From Cordilura impudica (Eukaryota; Arthropoda; Insecta; Diptera; Scathophagidae), in assembly GCA_963682025.1 (NCBI GenBank), contig OY821519.1:186001-250000 (forward strand): a DNA stretch of 64,000 nt, in the 5' to 3' direction. The notes under the pieces are model-generated. The model was not told the origin of the DNA. It searched no databases and was given only the letters and a program-made list of their open reading frames with translations. This document shows, piece by piece, positions 52,101 to 55,177 of this stretch; position 1 is the first letter of the stretch; the number at the start of each line of letters is the position of its first letter. The position numbers and the translations under genes are program-made.

Positions 52101-54343
52101 TATCATCTTATTTTATTTCTGACTATTTTTTTTTTAAATTTAAGGTTATTCAACATAATTTAAATCTCAATTTGAATATTAATAAACTCTTTTAAATTGA
52201 TTAAATTCAAGTAAAATCATCAATTTAGACATTTTTAAAAAACTTTTTTTTTTAAGTTTGTGGCAAGAAATAGGCACTAATTTTTTAGTGGTCTATTAGA
52301 TAATAGTATAAGCTTACAAAAACCAAAGAAAAAAAGAAATGGTTATTTTTATATATATTTTTGATGTGTAAACATCTATACGCGCAGGGGGTAAATTTCT
52401 ATTTCACAATACAATCACAAAAACAGCGTAATATGTGAGCGTAACATCTTACGCGTAACATGTTACGCTGTGAGCATTAAGACAAATCGTATGTACAATA
52501 TTGAAAGTTTTATTACTTTTAATTGAATAATTGAAAATAATATATTGAAAGTATAAGTACTTCCAAATTAAAAAAATGCTTTAATTTTTAGATGTTTACA
52601 CATCTCCCTTGTGATTGGACTCACATGAATTTTTTTTTATACTCCATCGAACTTGTGTAATTTTTGAATTTTTGAATACTATGTCCAATTGAGGTCAATA
52701 CACCCGAAACTGTCGAAAAAAGCCACGATGTGGTGTAGGCCGATCGAAGAGTAAAAGTGCGTGAGATTGTTGATGCCATAGGTATTTCATATGGCAGTGT
52801 GGTTTCGATTTTAAATGATCAGTTGGGTTTAAGAAAGCTGTCTGTAAGATGGGTGCCGCGTCTGCTCTCAATTGACCATAAACGTAATCGTGTGACAACT
52901 TCAATGGATTGTTTTTTGAGCTACGAATTGGTACCTCATCCACCATATTCTCCGGATTTAGCCCCCAGTGACTATTTCATATTTCCAAACCTAAAGAAAT
53001 GGCTCGGTGGAAAAAGATTTATCTTTAAATGAAATTATTGATCAAACAAGTGCCTGCTTTATGGACCTCGAAAAATCCTATTTTTTGGAAGCGATACAAA
53101 AATTCGAGAAACGTTGGACTAAGTGTATTGAGCTAAAAGGAGATTATGTTGAAAAATATTTTTTTTTTTGCAAAAAAACTGTGTTTCATTCTGAAATAAC
53201 GGACTTATTGATCCGCCCTCGTATTTATATTTTTGCTGATTGCAAGGTTTACATGGACATACGGAGACAGACACACACACAGTTGGACGGACGGACATTG
53301 CTAAATCCACTCAGAATTTAATTATGAGTCGATCGGTATAATGAAAGGTTGGTCTAGGGTCCCTTTCAGAGTGGTATAGCGTATAAAAACAAAGAAAAAG
53401 AAAACTGTGTAAACCGTTTTTGAGGTTTTAAGAAACAGAGTGAAAATTCCTCAAACCCAAACTGCCAACAAACTCTCAACCGTGATAGACACTTAACGAC
53501 TATTTACTTTTTTAAAACGCTTCTGTTGCAGGATTACGAGGTGTAAAACGGGATTTATTGGTAATGCTCAACAAATGTTCGCATCAATCCTGCAAGGATG
53601 TTCTCAATAGATACGAAATTGGTAAACTAGATGCGAATGGAATACATTACGACCAGGTAAGTTCTTTAATATGTTATTTATGAACTTTTTGCTTATTTGT
53701 AAAAAATGATGAACACATATGTCGAACCATTAACAACACTTGGTTTTATATATGAATTGTCGAAAAGTTAGCATAAAACTAATTTACGCACATCTTTGAT
53801 TTAATATATATTAAAATGTACATAACTTTTTAATGCTATCTCAAAAAGATGGTAGATCGTTATTTTCCTAAGGTATGTGAAAAAAATAAAATTAATACTT
53901 TAGTTTATCTGAAATGCGTACCTTTCTTCAATTTCACAGCTTCCTGATGTAACGATTATAATTGAAAATTTAGATCAAGTGATCAGTGAGGATATAGCAT
54001 CTGCTGGCGAACGTGGAAATAATGCTTTAAAAGCAATGCGTAAGCATTTAAATGATACCATCGCCAATTATACACCTCAAATTATCGATGCAATAACCAA
54101 AGCGGGTGAGTTCATTGGAACGAAGACGGTTTCTTTTATACTGACCCAACCATATAATAATCTATATTTTTAGGCGAAGGTTTGCAAAATGCTTCCAACA
54201 ACATCAAAAACGAATTAAATAAGGTTTCAAAAATCATTGATACGAATACAAAAAAATATAGTAACGAAGCTGATAATTATCTCGTTGAATATGGTCCTTA
54301 TAGATTTTACATGGGCATTGGTGTATGCTCTATTTTGCTATTG
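11803..54343 (+). CDS. Prominin (CD133) family gene, eight exons, 3' part not found
   Basis: Five-transmembrane glycoprotein of plasma-membrane protrusions. In flies, prominins act with Eyes shut in shaping photoreceptor membranes (family knowledge). Joined exons: 11803-12085, 12162-12306, 40076-40204, 40270-40457, 40518-40682, 53532-53656, 53940-54105, 54174-54343. This gives 1371 nt, 457 codons, with no stop or phase conflict. Signal peptide about residues 18-37 (LFVLLLCAICGTSNA); TM1 about 122-145; Cys-rich FCCCRCAGACGG at 146-157; PFDKKHDTCRRV at 161-172; TM2 about 172-194; extracellular loop 1 about 195-440; start of TM3 at YRFYMGIGVCSILLL. Full prominins are about 850-1000 residues, so roughly half is present. 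Introns 2 and 5 are 27.8 and 12.8 kb, full of mobile elements. Which fly paralogue this is cannot be told. Confidence 0.9.
12162..12306 (+). CDS. Prominin-like exon 2 (TM1)
   Basis: Acceptor gcattcacag after a 76-bp intron, donor atagg|gtaagt. It begins YLELKDSHIQLGPKVER and ends in TM1 (YWPILLIVLLVGLLVASMPI). Phase 2 at its end fits only the exon at 40076, giving Gly-Leu-Cys-Phe-Cys. Confidence 0.85.
12307..13083. other. Start of intron 2
   Basis: Intronic AT-rich sequence. A run of 19 A lies at about 12553-12571. The ORF at 12448-12753 spans it and has no recognisable domain. Confidence 0.5.
13084..13997 (+). mobile_element. Non-autonomous element with 135-bp terminal inverted repeats
   Basis: Positions 13084-13218 and 13863-13997 are near-identical inverted copies (outer edge atgcttctcag, inner edge ccaagaat). 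I see only one or two differences. The 644-bp interior carries the ORF at 13448-13885. No transposase is visible inside, so it would depend on another element. The TIR does not recur elsewhere in the window. I see no obvious target-site duplication. Confidence 0.75.
13219..13885 (+). CDS. Zinc-binding N-terminal module of an uncharacterised arthropod multicopy protein (family X), within the inverted-repeat element
   Basis: The ORF proper is 13448-13885, 145 codons. Cysteine pairs CNVCG (residues 12-16), CFNC and CYGC, together with KKAMPFGIPMMW and LPLPHSEIVPV, match the N-terminal part of family X as I know it from many arthropod genomes. The body of that family is seen, broken, at 46.6-47.7 and 48.8-49.9 kb. 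The last residues (about 139-145) are encoded by the element's right inverted repeat, so the host-like frame is fused to TIR sequence. No frameshift in the module. Expression and function unknown. Confidence 0.55.
13998..14523. other. Intron 2 stretch with poly-A tract
   Basis: A run of about 21 A lies near 14150-14170, with no gene. The sequence aaaaatcgtag is repeated and AT-rich. Confidence 0.4.
14524..14682. repeat. AT microsatellite
   Basis: About 160 bp of alternating (TA)n broken regularly by ttaatatattaa units. Self-complementary throughout, so it can form cruciforms. Confidence 0.95.
14683..15171. other. AT-rich intron 2 stretch, nothing recognised
   Basis: No gene or element seen before the Tc1 left end. 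Confidence 0.4.
15172..16434 (-). mobile_element. Tc1-like DNA transposon with both terminal inverted repeats
   Basis: Left end acactgcggtcaaaaaaata followed by gcacc. Right end, read on the minus strand, tcagtgcagtcattaaaata followed by gcacc. Both are next to TA-rich sequence as expected for TA target sites. The length of 1.26 kb is short for Tc1 (usually about 1.6 kb), and the transposase between them is damaged. Confidence 0.85.
15480..16298 (-). pseudogene. Tc1-family transposase, frameshifted
   Basis: The start is the ATG at 16298 (minus), reading MRRGKHYTPEKRAIIKKWL. The frame changes near 16245 and the main frame follows to 15721. That frame holds the second HTH (ETIRRRLRDNNLNNWKVPLL), the linker SRTHVAKRLEFA and the first catalytic Asp in NVLWADESKVVL. 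The centre between the first and second Asp is shortened. The third block (WPAQSTDLNPIENL-like) is readable at about 15640-15700 in another frame, and the C-terminal RCKNVVQRY at about 15540. Inactive. Confidence 0.85.
16435..16775. other. Spacer, nothing recognised
   Basis: No gene or element seen. Confidence 0.4.
16776..16841 (+). repeat. Mariner-like terminal fragment joined to an inverted 30-bp copy of Penelope 5' sequence
   Basis: The sequence tacgagggcgatcccagaac is like a mariner end. It passes directly into 16812-16841, which is the inverted copy of 16906-16935 of the neighbouring Penelope-like element. Confidence 0.6.
16860..18525 (+). pseudogene. Penelope RT-GIY-YIG polyprotein, broken
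   Basis: Segments in order: ILNADKGNVTVAMNKEEY (about 16880), APRIYGLPEIHKEDYPLRPI to 17157, a frame change, then 17248-17598 with LISFDVVSLFPSIPVDLA (RT block A) and KKGLPMGSSTSPIVADIVME. A frame change falls just before the catalytic YVDDLFSVAG at about 17605. Positions 17656-17958 hold ELPYLDTIVI and PSASGRIINFYSKHP. The GIY-YIG domain is at about 18170-18525 (VIYKIPCIGNE, KVYDGTTKNKLKTRIAGHKS, ALVNHCARENL). At least four breaks, so not active. Confidence 0.85.
18526..19138. other. Non-coding 3' part of PLE 1
   Basis: AT-rich sequence following the GIY-YIG stop. No other gene seen. Confidence 0.5.
19139..19288. repeat. 76-bp direct tandem repeat in the PLE 3' region
   Basis: Two copies (19139-19214 and 19215-19288) beginning agcaccagcgtgcttggtac and ending acgatcatagtgcac. 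They differ at about one position (cagacatc versus catacatc). Confidence 0.9.
19458..19488 (+). ncRNA. Candidate degenerate hammerhead ribozyme of the Penelope element
   Basis: The sequence ttgagga (19460-19466) is followed by a 7-bp stem gctattc/gaatagc with a 3-nt loop (19468-19484) and then gaaa (19485-19488). This matches CUGANGA-stem II-GAAA except that C3 is replaced by U. Hammerheads are known in Penelope-like elements. The flanking stems I and III were not demonstrated. Confidence 0.4.
19552..22280 (-). repeat. Left arm of a 5.5-kb palindrome
   Basis: Pairs with 22334-25062 (positions sum to 44614). At every block I compared, the arms are identical base for base in inverted orientation. 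The arm contains unclassified repeat sequence (19552-20970) and a LINE reverse transcriptase fragment on the minus strand (21050-22280). Confidence 0.95.
21050..22348 (-). pseudogene. LINE reverse transcriptase fragment, left arm
   Basis: Non-LTR retrotransposon, degraded. Minus-strand order: a linker WKDSYKDNYQQNLNKN (about 22280), MYERREKAFESLDEF (22114), WKLAREIRG, IKKTK.DKAPAADRVPYEMF (about 21720) as the first RT block, FKAAFDRVPRKPL (about 21350, first catalytic Asp), TGVKQGCLRSPLLFTLYLN, and YADDIVLLSDD (about 21060). Stops and frame changes occur every 70-90 codons. It belongs to the same LINE as the endonuclease pieces at 25083-25640. Confidence 0.8.
22266..23565 (+). pseudogene. LINE reverse transcriptase fragment, right arm
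   Basis: The mirror copy of the left-arm fragment, with the same breaks at the same places. The motif MYADDIVLLSDD falls at about 23527-23564. It carries no independent information beyond the palindrome. Confidence 0.8.
22281..22333. other. 53-bp spacer of the palindrome
   Basis: Unpaired centre between the arms. On the minus strand it reads as LINE linker (NSCEDNKKLNLLPKLRW), in frame with the left arm. It contains most of an 18-nt sequence repeated at 25327. Confidence 0.9.
22334..25062 (+). repeat. Right arm of a 5.5-kb palindrome
   Basis: Inverted copy of 19552-22280, with homology stopping at 25062 (aattaatt|ttgaaag). It carries the same LINE fragment, now on the + strand. Confidence 0.95.
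25071..25326 (-). pseudogene. LINE endonuclease fragment, tandem copy 1
   Basis: The minus strand reads, C- to N-terminal along the + strand: a degenerate SDH-like motif, VGNSVNDICATAHD, then LKGRTLGDENGEYTF, LLDLCNNYGF. These are the last blocks of an APE-type endonuclease. 280 bp from an offset copy. It ends at an 18-nt sequence (25327-25344) that also occurs at the palindrome centre. Confidence 0.75.
25351..25640 (-). pseudogene. LINE endonuclease fragment, tandem copy 2
   Basis: Same endonuclease blocks as copy 1, with a 28-bp deletion and at least two point differences. Upstream (higher coordinates) it continues as MRDKDHIINAK and further, so this copy is the one joined to the original LINE. 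Confidence 0.75.
25750..26512 (-). repeat. Repeat A copy 2 (inverted)
   Basis: Complete copy on the minus strand. The 5' end at 26512 reads ccaagtaagaaaattatag and the GTCC run lies at about 25858. The 3' end near 25750 is weak. The reading frame at 25746-26060 recurs in other copies only because the repeat does. Confidence 0.85.
26540..27120 (-). pseudogene. Tc1-like transposase remnant
   Basis: Minus-strand blocks: TIIFSDKSKLRVCVGDARKR (first catalytic Asp) at about 27000, then FQQDGASSHTAKTT at about 26800 (second Asp), and a degraded LNPIEN-like stretch at about 26700. The ORF at 26713-27096 mixes two frames. No terminal repeats identified. Confidence 0.75.
27121..27799. other. AT-rich intron 2 stretch, nothing recognised
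   Basis: Many tttaaaattt-type runs. No gene seen. Confidence 0.4.
27800..28195. repeat. 196-bp tandem repeat with a GC-rich palindromic core
   Basis: Two copies offset by 196 bp (core ggggggctatagcccgccc at 27871 and 28067). Both have 'atgccaatggatatttaaa' and 'ttataaaagtgtgat.aagtatta' downstream. The core gggctatagccc is a perfect 12-bp palindrome in otherwise very AT-rich DNA. Confidence 0.85.
28217..28233 (+). repeat. First 17 bp of repeat A copy 3, split by the gypsy insertion
   Basis: Reads aacaagtaagaaaatt. The rest of this copy resumes at 35172. The last four bases, aatt, are the gypsy target-site duplication. Confidence 0.75.
28234..28592 (-). repeat. Gypsy 3' LTR
   Basis: 359 bp, inner edge gttacgctaca at 28592. 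In element orientation it begins tgtagcgtaacac and ends ttgtttgttata. Confidence 0.93.
28593..28606 (-). promoter_or_regulatory. Polypurine tract of the gypsy element
   Basis: Element-strand sequence aaaaaaggaagg directly against the 3' LTR, the expected plus-strand primer. Confidence 0.8.
28779..32264 (-). CDS. Gypsy pol: protease, reverse transcriptase, RNase H, integrase
   Basis: Open for 1161 codons from the first listed position; the frame actually enters from upstream. The DTGADIS protease motif is at residues 3-9. RT at about 235-430 has RWRLVIDYRQIN, FSCLDLMSGFHQI (first catalytic Asp) and RLPYGLKIAPNSFQRMM. The active-site box reads YMDN instead of the family's Y.DD at about residue 393. 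RNase H has TTDASKHACGAVL (about 540) and IEQELTAIHWA. The integrase zinc finger is at about 830-870 (GGHCG, CHKC), with D,D,E residues in YVDTIG, FISDMGTEY and TIERSHR. Translation presumably needs a -1 frameshift from gag: the pol frame overlaps the last gag codons around 32380-32390. It appears intact apart from the RT active-site change. Confidence 0.93.
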   Translation of the reverse strand: MVDTGADISVIKTKHFYQTQINRNRTTTLSGIGQGKIRSIGNVFIDLKFRGFLIPHDFQVVQNNFPIPCDGILGMDFFKKYKCILDFNGVIEIPLMNGFNGITLPPRSEVIRQIRFPELEDDVLIPNQEIVPGVFVPNTLVKSNNALVRFLNTIHKIVTIRQNNIKTEKMSDYEIVKQKPHKNSQRKSEVLDLLKGNFPEQFRTILTKLCLEYNDIFSLGTETITTNNFYEVKDNQPTYIKNYRIPESHKKEINTQVEKLIDDKIIEPSFSEYNSPILLVPKKSLPGTDEKRWRLVIDYRQINKKLISDKFPLPRIDDILDQLGRAKYFSCLDLMSGFHQIGLEKNSRDLTSFSTNNGSYRFTRLPYGLKIAPNSFQRMMTLAFSGLKPNQAFLYMDNLVVLRCSEKHMLLNLKDVFDLCRKHNLKLHPQKCSFFVREVTYLGHKCTDRGILPDYSKYSVIENYPTPTDADSARRFVAFCNYYRRFIKNFSEYSRHLTRLSKKGVPFQWTKDCECAFKYLKKALMSPTLLQYPDFTKEFCITTDASKHACGAVLTQEHEGRHLPVAYASKTFTKGESNKSTIEQELTAIHWAVTYFRPYIYGKHFLVRTDHRPLSYLFSLKNPSSKLTRMRLDLEEYDFTVEYLRGKDNYVADALSRITINDLKDINDKISSVLRVTTRSMTKEEKISKPVVNQQNINNNNKPKVYIPLNNIDVKRYYKLKILPNRCYIKKGKSIYASIRIDDLFTKGNIDLGQFFPRLERIACKLNINKIQISPHEKIFEFVSISEFENMGIKTLNKIRIALLNEVTKIDNTNAKAIREIMLKYHDDPIEGGHCGIYRTTEKIRRYYYWKNMTKDIAKYVKTCHKCQLAKTEKHIKSPMTITETPNRAFDTMYVDTIGPFPKSIYGNEYAVTMICDLTKYLVTIPIKDKSAKTIAKAIFENFVLIYGPMKKFISDMGTEYKNSILTELCNLLKVDKRTSTAHHHQTLGTIERSHRTFNKYVRNYISVDKDDWDEWLKYFTYCFNTTPSTVHDYCPYELIFGKIPNNFRQFSEVAPLYNIDNYAKEIKFRLEVAIDRVKKLLDIIKIKQKINYDKTILDYNFKIGDLVLVRNDAGHKLEMAYKGPYKIKKIDFRNNATIVDKKTNKEQIVHKNRLKLYNIK
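32378..33478 (-). CDS. Gypsy gag
   Basis: 366 codons starting MDWQEIIQKVRLIKEEF. Gag proteins of this branch form the virus-like particle. Residues 120-290 fit a retrotransposon gag capsid (SKLIIEFDGKPENLRSFIDS, then AVSLIKTKLKGSARNLI). There is no CCHC knuckle. The C-terminus is instead basic and Asn/Gln/Arg-rich (RQYRGRYNNGRPQQKPIHNR), which can serve for RNA binding as in related fly elements. It ends 114 bases before the first protease codons, in a frame one base off pol. Uninterrupted. Confidence 0.9.
   Translation of the reverse strand: MDWQEIIQKVRLIKEEFDKSYKCLNIDRSTKEETIIKHIRILCEKLEQIRVLLNANYNRLTTPHRTAAESFFLDVKTRILIISSKKGVKVKLPDTLHEEVKFLMETENSENIGSSLESTEVKMTQTVVDFLNTASKLIIEFDGKPENLRSFIDSLQLIESIKGDHESIAVSLIKTKLKGSARNLIGNEQTITEIIHKLKNSVKGESVEVLTAKIMNTRQNNKTANNYCSEIENLTKSLENAYLSDGLPCELACKYSTQVAVKALTKNCSIDKVKLIMEAGQFSNMNEAVGKFINSCTEATGQQNAVLYFGQNFNRNNNYRQYRGRYNNGRPQQKPIHNRVQQNQNHRRNRNYVRAAESHENDSENC
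33479..34797 (-). other. Gypsy leader region
   Basis: 1.3 kb between the primer-binding site and gag, T-rich on the + strand. It includes a 35-bp direct repeat (tctgactgcctcaataatct unit at about 33768 and 33803). A long leader is usual for the 412 group. Confidence 0.75.
34379..34600 (-). CDS. Small basic leader ORF of the gypsy element
   Basis: 73 codons starting MAEGPKPISIEEYRRRTGQQ and ending GHETLGKN, rich in Lys and Arg. It is the only stretch of the leader with balanced composition, and its initiator is well placed. Small leader ORFs occur in relatives of 412, but I cannot show that this one is homologous or translated. Confidence 0.45.
   Translation of the reverse strand: MAEGPKPISIEEYRRRTGQQKKKEKHINIPLVTKKKRRGGYVARLRREKGNSLKNPQRNTTTLGPGHETLGKN
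34798..34812 (-). promoter_or_regulatory. Primer-binding site of the gypsy element
   Basis: Element-strand TGGCGATCCTGCCAG immediately next to the 5' LTR. TGG pairs with the CCA end of a tRNA, and the sequence is like the tRNA-Arg type site of 412/mdg1 (tRNA assignment from memory). Confidence 0.8.
34813..35171 (-). repeat. Gypsy 5' LTR
   Basis: 359 bp, four differences from the 3' LTR. The outer edge is gttacgcttca at 35171. Its outer 43 bp are part of a 170-bp tandem duplication with flanking DNA. Confidence 0.93.
35129..35468. repeat. 170-bp tandem duplication across the LTR boundary
   Basis: Copies 35129-35298 and 35299-35468 appear identical. Each contains the outer 43 bp of the LTR plus the first 127 bp or so of the repeat A flank. 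It therefore arose after the gypsy insertion. Confidence 0.92.
35172..36112 (+). repeat. Repeat A copy 3 (main part)
   Basis: Continues from aattatagtcggtctatacc. It includes the 170-bp duplication, a GGAC run at about 35968, and the end cacatagtgatatagggtata near 36112. Confidence 0.88.
36113..37575. other. Intron 2 stretch with one unidentified ORF
   Basis: The minus-strand ORF at 36333-36608 (91 codons, MVTYETNENSLITETIKNSK) continues with stops toward 36130 as NPERNQRYQ and SKKANEIHKKL. It looks like a decayed protein, but I do not recognise it. At 37320-37390 there is a sequence with 'gatctagcgatgtctgtctgtctgcctg' like the GTCY part of repeat A. Confidence 0.4.
37576..38720 (-). pseudogene. 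Tc1-like transposon remnant with broken transposase
   Basis: Minus-strand blocks: GTRKLDLQVNNDETILNVI (about 38620, HTH), SSRVARNKPVLSVKN, YWDDVIFCDES (about 38430, first Asp), RKPLTALENKNLIPIVK and SVMVCG, QDNDPKHKSYLC (about 38110, second Asp), and a degraded NPAQNSDINTIKNLW (about 38060, third block). The frame changes several times. The left end may be cagtttgtcagtaaaatct at about 37583. The right end is not found. Confidence 0.75.
38815..39010 (-). repeat. Repeat A fragment (inverted, internally deleted)
   Basis: The sequence ataccctataccactatgtg (3' end of the repeat) is joined to the gatcggtccgtttttcgac / gaactttttcatatc part, with the middle missing. Confidence 0.75.
39016..39800 (+). 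repeat. Repeat A copy 4
   Basis: Complete, well preserved: acaagtaagaaaattatagt at 39016, a run of five GGAC units at about 39639, and the end cacatagtggtatagggtata. Close to the copy at 45225. Confidence 0.9.
39801..40075. other. End of intron 2
   Basis: AT-rich, ending in the acceptor tttttttgtcgatttag at 40075. Confidence 0.6.
40076..40204 (+). CDS. Prominin-like exon 3 (Cys-rich segment and TM2)
   Basis: Reads LCFCCCRCAGACGGRSEPFD then KKHDTCRRVFLGFLLIL. The phase joins exon 2 exactly (GG|T). Donor att|gtaagt. This exon is decisive for calling a prominin. Confidence 0.9.
40270..40457 (+). CDS. Prominin-like exon 4
   Basis: After a 65-bp intron. Reads FGVIVSFATNSYMQYGIDES (end of TM2, start of loop 1) and continues to YKQLSDQLEIILR. 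Donor cgag|gtgata. Confidence 0.88.
40518..40682 (+). CDS. Prominin-like exon 5
   Basis: After a 60-bp intron with acceptor tatttttag. Reads ETSDYIITQLEQKSMAVSVG and LPDLRQKLQTMKVI, helical extracellular loop 1. Donor gacg|gtatgt begins the 12.8-kb intron 5. Confidence 0.88.
40683..41946. other. Start of intron 5, little recognised
   Basis: At 41030-41120 there is a diverged stretch with 'ttcatgtaaaccttctaatcaaact' like repeat A. Otherwise AT-rich with no gene. Confidence 0.45.
41947..42737 (-). repeat. Repeat A copy 5 (inverted)
   Basis: From ataccctataccactatgtt at 41947 (3' end) to ataattttcttacttgt at 42737 (5' end). The GTCC/GTGT run is at about 42083-42120. Confidence 0.9.
42985..43260 (-). 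pseudogene. Jockey-type LINE endonuclease fragment
   Basis: The minus strand reads PRFIIAGDYNAKHRWWSSRL, then NPMGKTL, then after a frame change PLTQPKYQIFLILLYNM. It is the G-D-(Y/F)-N-A-K-H-W-W-S-R block of Jockey-clade endonucleases. A short isolated remnant. Confidence 0.75.
43261..44039. other. AT-rich intron 5 stretch, nothing recognised
   Basis: No gene or element seen. Confidence 0.4.
44040..44475 (+). repeat. Repeat A, old diverged copy
   Basis: The order of blocks is kept (gatttaagtgaagatcgg at 44055, ctcataggggccattt, atattcatatttgcg-like, gagtaaatcggtataac, and an end near tataggtatagagtata), but with many changes and without the GGAC run. Confidence 0.7.
44880..45165 (+). repeat. 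Repeat B copy 2
   Basis: Shares aaattttgtacggagccgaa, catcatgactgtgtttcgtt and agctttattttaagttcgtt with 3620-3790. Confidence 0.75.
45228..46012 (+). repeat. Repeat A copy 6
   Basis: Complete and well preserved, with five GGAC units at about 45848. Its last 116 bp are inside the 2224-bp tandem duplication and so recur at 48121-48236. Confidence 0.9.
46015..46627 (-). pseudogene. LINE reverse transcriptase fragment, copy 1
   Basis: Minus strand: HIERDITPVELSICLAKVKG then STPGFDRMSYKMIKEL (first RT block), FKTGKGCTDALLHIDF, a degraded FDRLG-type active block, SYLNNRKIRTRTNGVYS, and YNGILQGSLLSVILFTIAFS. Cut off before YADD. It interrupts the family X pseudogene after MGCRMS at about 46628. 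Confidence 0.8.
46628..47705 (-). pseudogene. Family X pseudogene (uncharacterised arthropod multicopy gene), copy 1
   Basis: Minus-strand order: VTNEDFHDLDRDLKLSW (about 47670), CSDELFHCLNYQHQPNDWRL (about 47440), an intron ending ttttttag, LKAVLLHNENQLPSVPIAYA (about 47345), YTKFTSYICEWDSRGKDQY, LPPLHL and a frame change, a 50-60-bp GT-AG intron (about 46829-46881), then FVGPQIRKIMLDEEF, EKKAWRSFISLCKNFLGSKK and MGCRMS. This order is that of a protein family I know only as uncharacterised, multicopy, in many arthropods. Frameshifts and a LINE insertion make it a pseudogene, but the introns show it came by DNA duplication or transposition and not by retroposition. Confidence 0.65.
48239..48851 (-). 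pseudogene. LINE reverse transcriptase fragment, copy 2
   Basis: The same fragment as at 46015, duplicated with the 2224-bp unit. Confidence 0.8.
48852..49929 (-). pseudogene. Family X pseudogene, copy 2
   Basis: The same pseudogene as at 46628, duplicated with the 2224-bp unit, with FTVQLN in place of FTVKLN. Confidence 0.65.
50345..50899. other. Intron 5 stretch after the duplication
   Basis: Contains gttagcccccgagagggggc (short GC-rich palindrome at about 50477). No gene seen. Confidence 0.45.
50900..51960 (-). pseudogene. Family Y pseudogene with introns
   Basis: Same uncharacterised family as 1820-2453. Minus strand: CRPIKFVLEKENPDL (about 51820), CTMIDGAVANILSNTNATSR (about 51660), a frame change, YGLSTLHCWIRFFKCLLQN (about 51510) with a donor gtatgtaaag, then WYYMPSTVHKILVHGCDVIE (about 51150), a GT-AG intron (about 51027-51092, acceptor ttcattccag), and SLSEEALEASHEIIRNARLS then KTSREATNKDL (about 50950). 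Motifs match the family's TMIDGKVCN, GLS.LHAWIR and SEEAQEAR blocks from memory. Two or more frame changes, and the N-terminus and the end are missing. Confidence 0.6.
51961..52689. other. AT-rich intron 5 stretch, nothing recognised
   Basis: The short repeat taacatcttacgcgtaacatg at about 52440 is the only structure seen. Confidence 0.4.
52690..53222 (+). pseudogene. Mariner-like transposase, internally deleted
   Basis: The N-terminal part reads VREIVDAIGISYGSVVSILN then RKLSVRWVPRLLSIDHK (HTH and linker). It jumps from TSMDCF straight to LVPHPPYSPDLAPSDYFIFP (third catalytic D block), so the first two Asp blocks are deleted. It continues, after a frame change at about 53010, to FEKRWTKCIELKGDYVEK. 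The right end gatccgccctcgta at 53222 is mariner TIR-like. Dead, MITE-like derivative. Confidence 0.85.
53238..53385 (+). repeat. Repeat A fragment, 3' part only
   Basis: Starts attgcaaggtttacatggac, with ggacggacggac, gagtcgatcggtataatga and the end gtggtatagcgtata. Confidence 0.8.
53532..53656 (+). CDS. Prominin-like exon 6
   Basis: Acceptor ttctgttgcag, donor ccag|gtaagt. Reads GLRGVKRDLLVMLNKCSHQS and CKDVLNRYEIGKLD. Two Cys pairs of extracellular loop 1. The phase fits exon 5 (G|GA). Confidence 0.88.
53940..54105 (+). CDS. Prominin-like exon 7
   Basis: Acceptor aatttcacag after a 283-bp intron. Reads LPDVTIIIENLDQVISEDIA, contains the sequon NDT and ends ITKAG. Donor gcgg|gtgagt. Confidence 0.88.
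54174..54343 (+). CDS. Prominin-like exon 8 (entry to TM3)
   Basis: After a 68-bp intron. Reads EGLQNASNNIKNELNKVSKI and YGPYRFYMGIGVCSILLL, the characteristic junction to TM3. Donor ttg|gtgagt in phase 0. No following exon was found. Confidence 0.88.
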
Positions 54344-54379
54344 GTGAGTTAGTATTGATCGAAAAAAGAAATATACCAT

Positions 54380-55010
54380 ACTGTCTAAAAGTATTTGCCA
54401 CTCCTTTTTTTTTTAATAAAAACTCTTCAAATTTAAGACATATGTATATTCGTTATTTGTTACTTTAACTATTTACATATGTAAATATTTTTTGAAACTA
54501 CATTTTATTCTGTATTCCTGTGACCATGGCATGATCTTTCAGGATATTTTTGTACTAGGTTTTCGCCAGCAAAGCAACCCCAAACCATCACGGAACCTTC
54601 CCCTTGTTGGCACTAGCCGGATACTTCGGGCCAAAAGACCTTGCACCAATCGTTGAAAGCCTAGTTTTCATTTTTTTTACCCCACTCTAATCTTTTTCTT
54701 TTATTTTGTTGGAGAAAATAAAAATGGCGTTCTGCCATTTACGGCAGCCGCTTTAGTGCGTCGTTTTACTGTATGGGCTTCCATTTCTGGAGTTGTTAGA
54801 CGACGATTTGTCGTTATTATTACATGATTTTTATTCGTAATTTCACAACATAGTGCACGGTTCGACACGATACTTCTAGCTCCTTTGTAACTGCTTGATT
54901 GCTTTTACCAATATTGTGTAGGGAAATAACTTGGTGACGATTTTCAATTGAAATCTCCGCAGTTTTTGCCATCGTCTCTTTTAATTCATTCATATATTTA
55001 AAATTTTCAC
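54380..55010 (-). pseudogene. Tc1-like transposase, left part of a split element
   Basis: The minus-strand start at about 55002 reads MNELKETMAKTAEISIENRH. Then GKSNQAVTKELEVS (HTH), degraded, MAERHFYFLQQNK.. and GEGSVMVWGCFAGE at about 54600. The left end actgtctaaaagtatttgcc at 54385 is inverted at the right end at 58165-58192 (accaaaagtatttgcc on the minus strand). The transposase is full of stops. Confidence 0.75.
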
Positions 55011-55177
55011 TTTCACGTGTCCGATCGTAGTTATACTTCTTTTCGGGTAAAAATTAAAATACCTTCCACTAATTGTCGTTTTGTAAAAAGGTCACGCTAA
55101 TCCTTTACCCAATAAGGAAATTTCGAAAAAAAAGTTTCTTTTATTTCAAAATAAGCTAATACGGCCTAAGATTTTTA

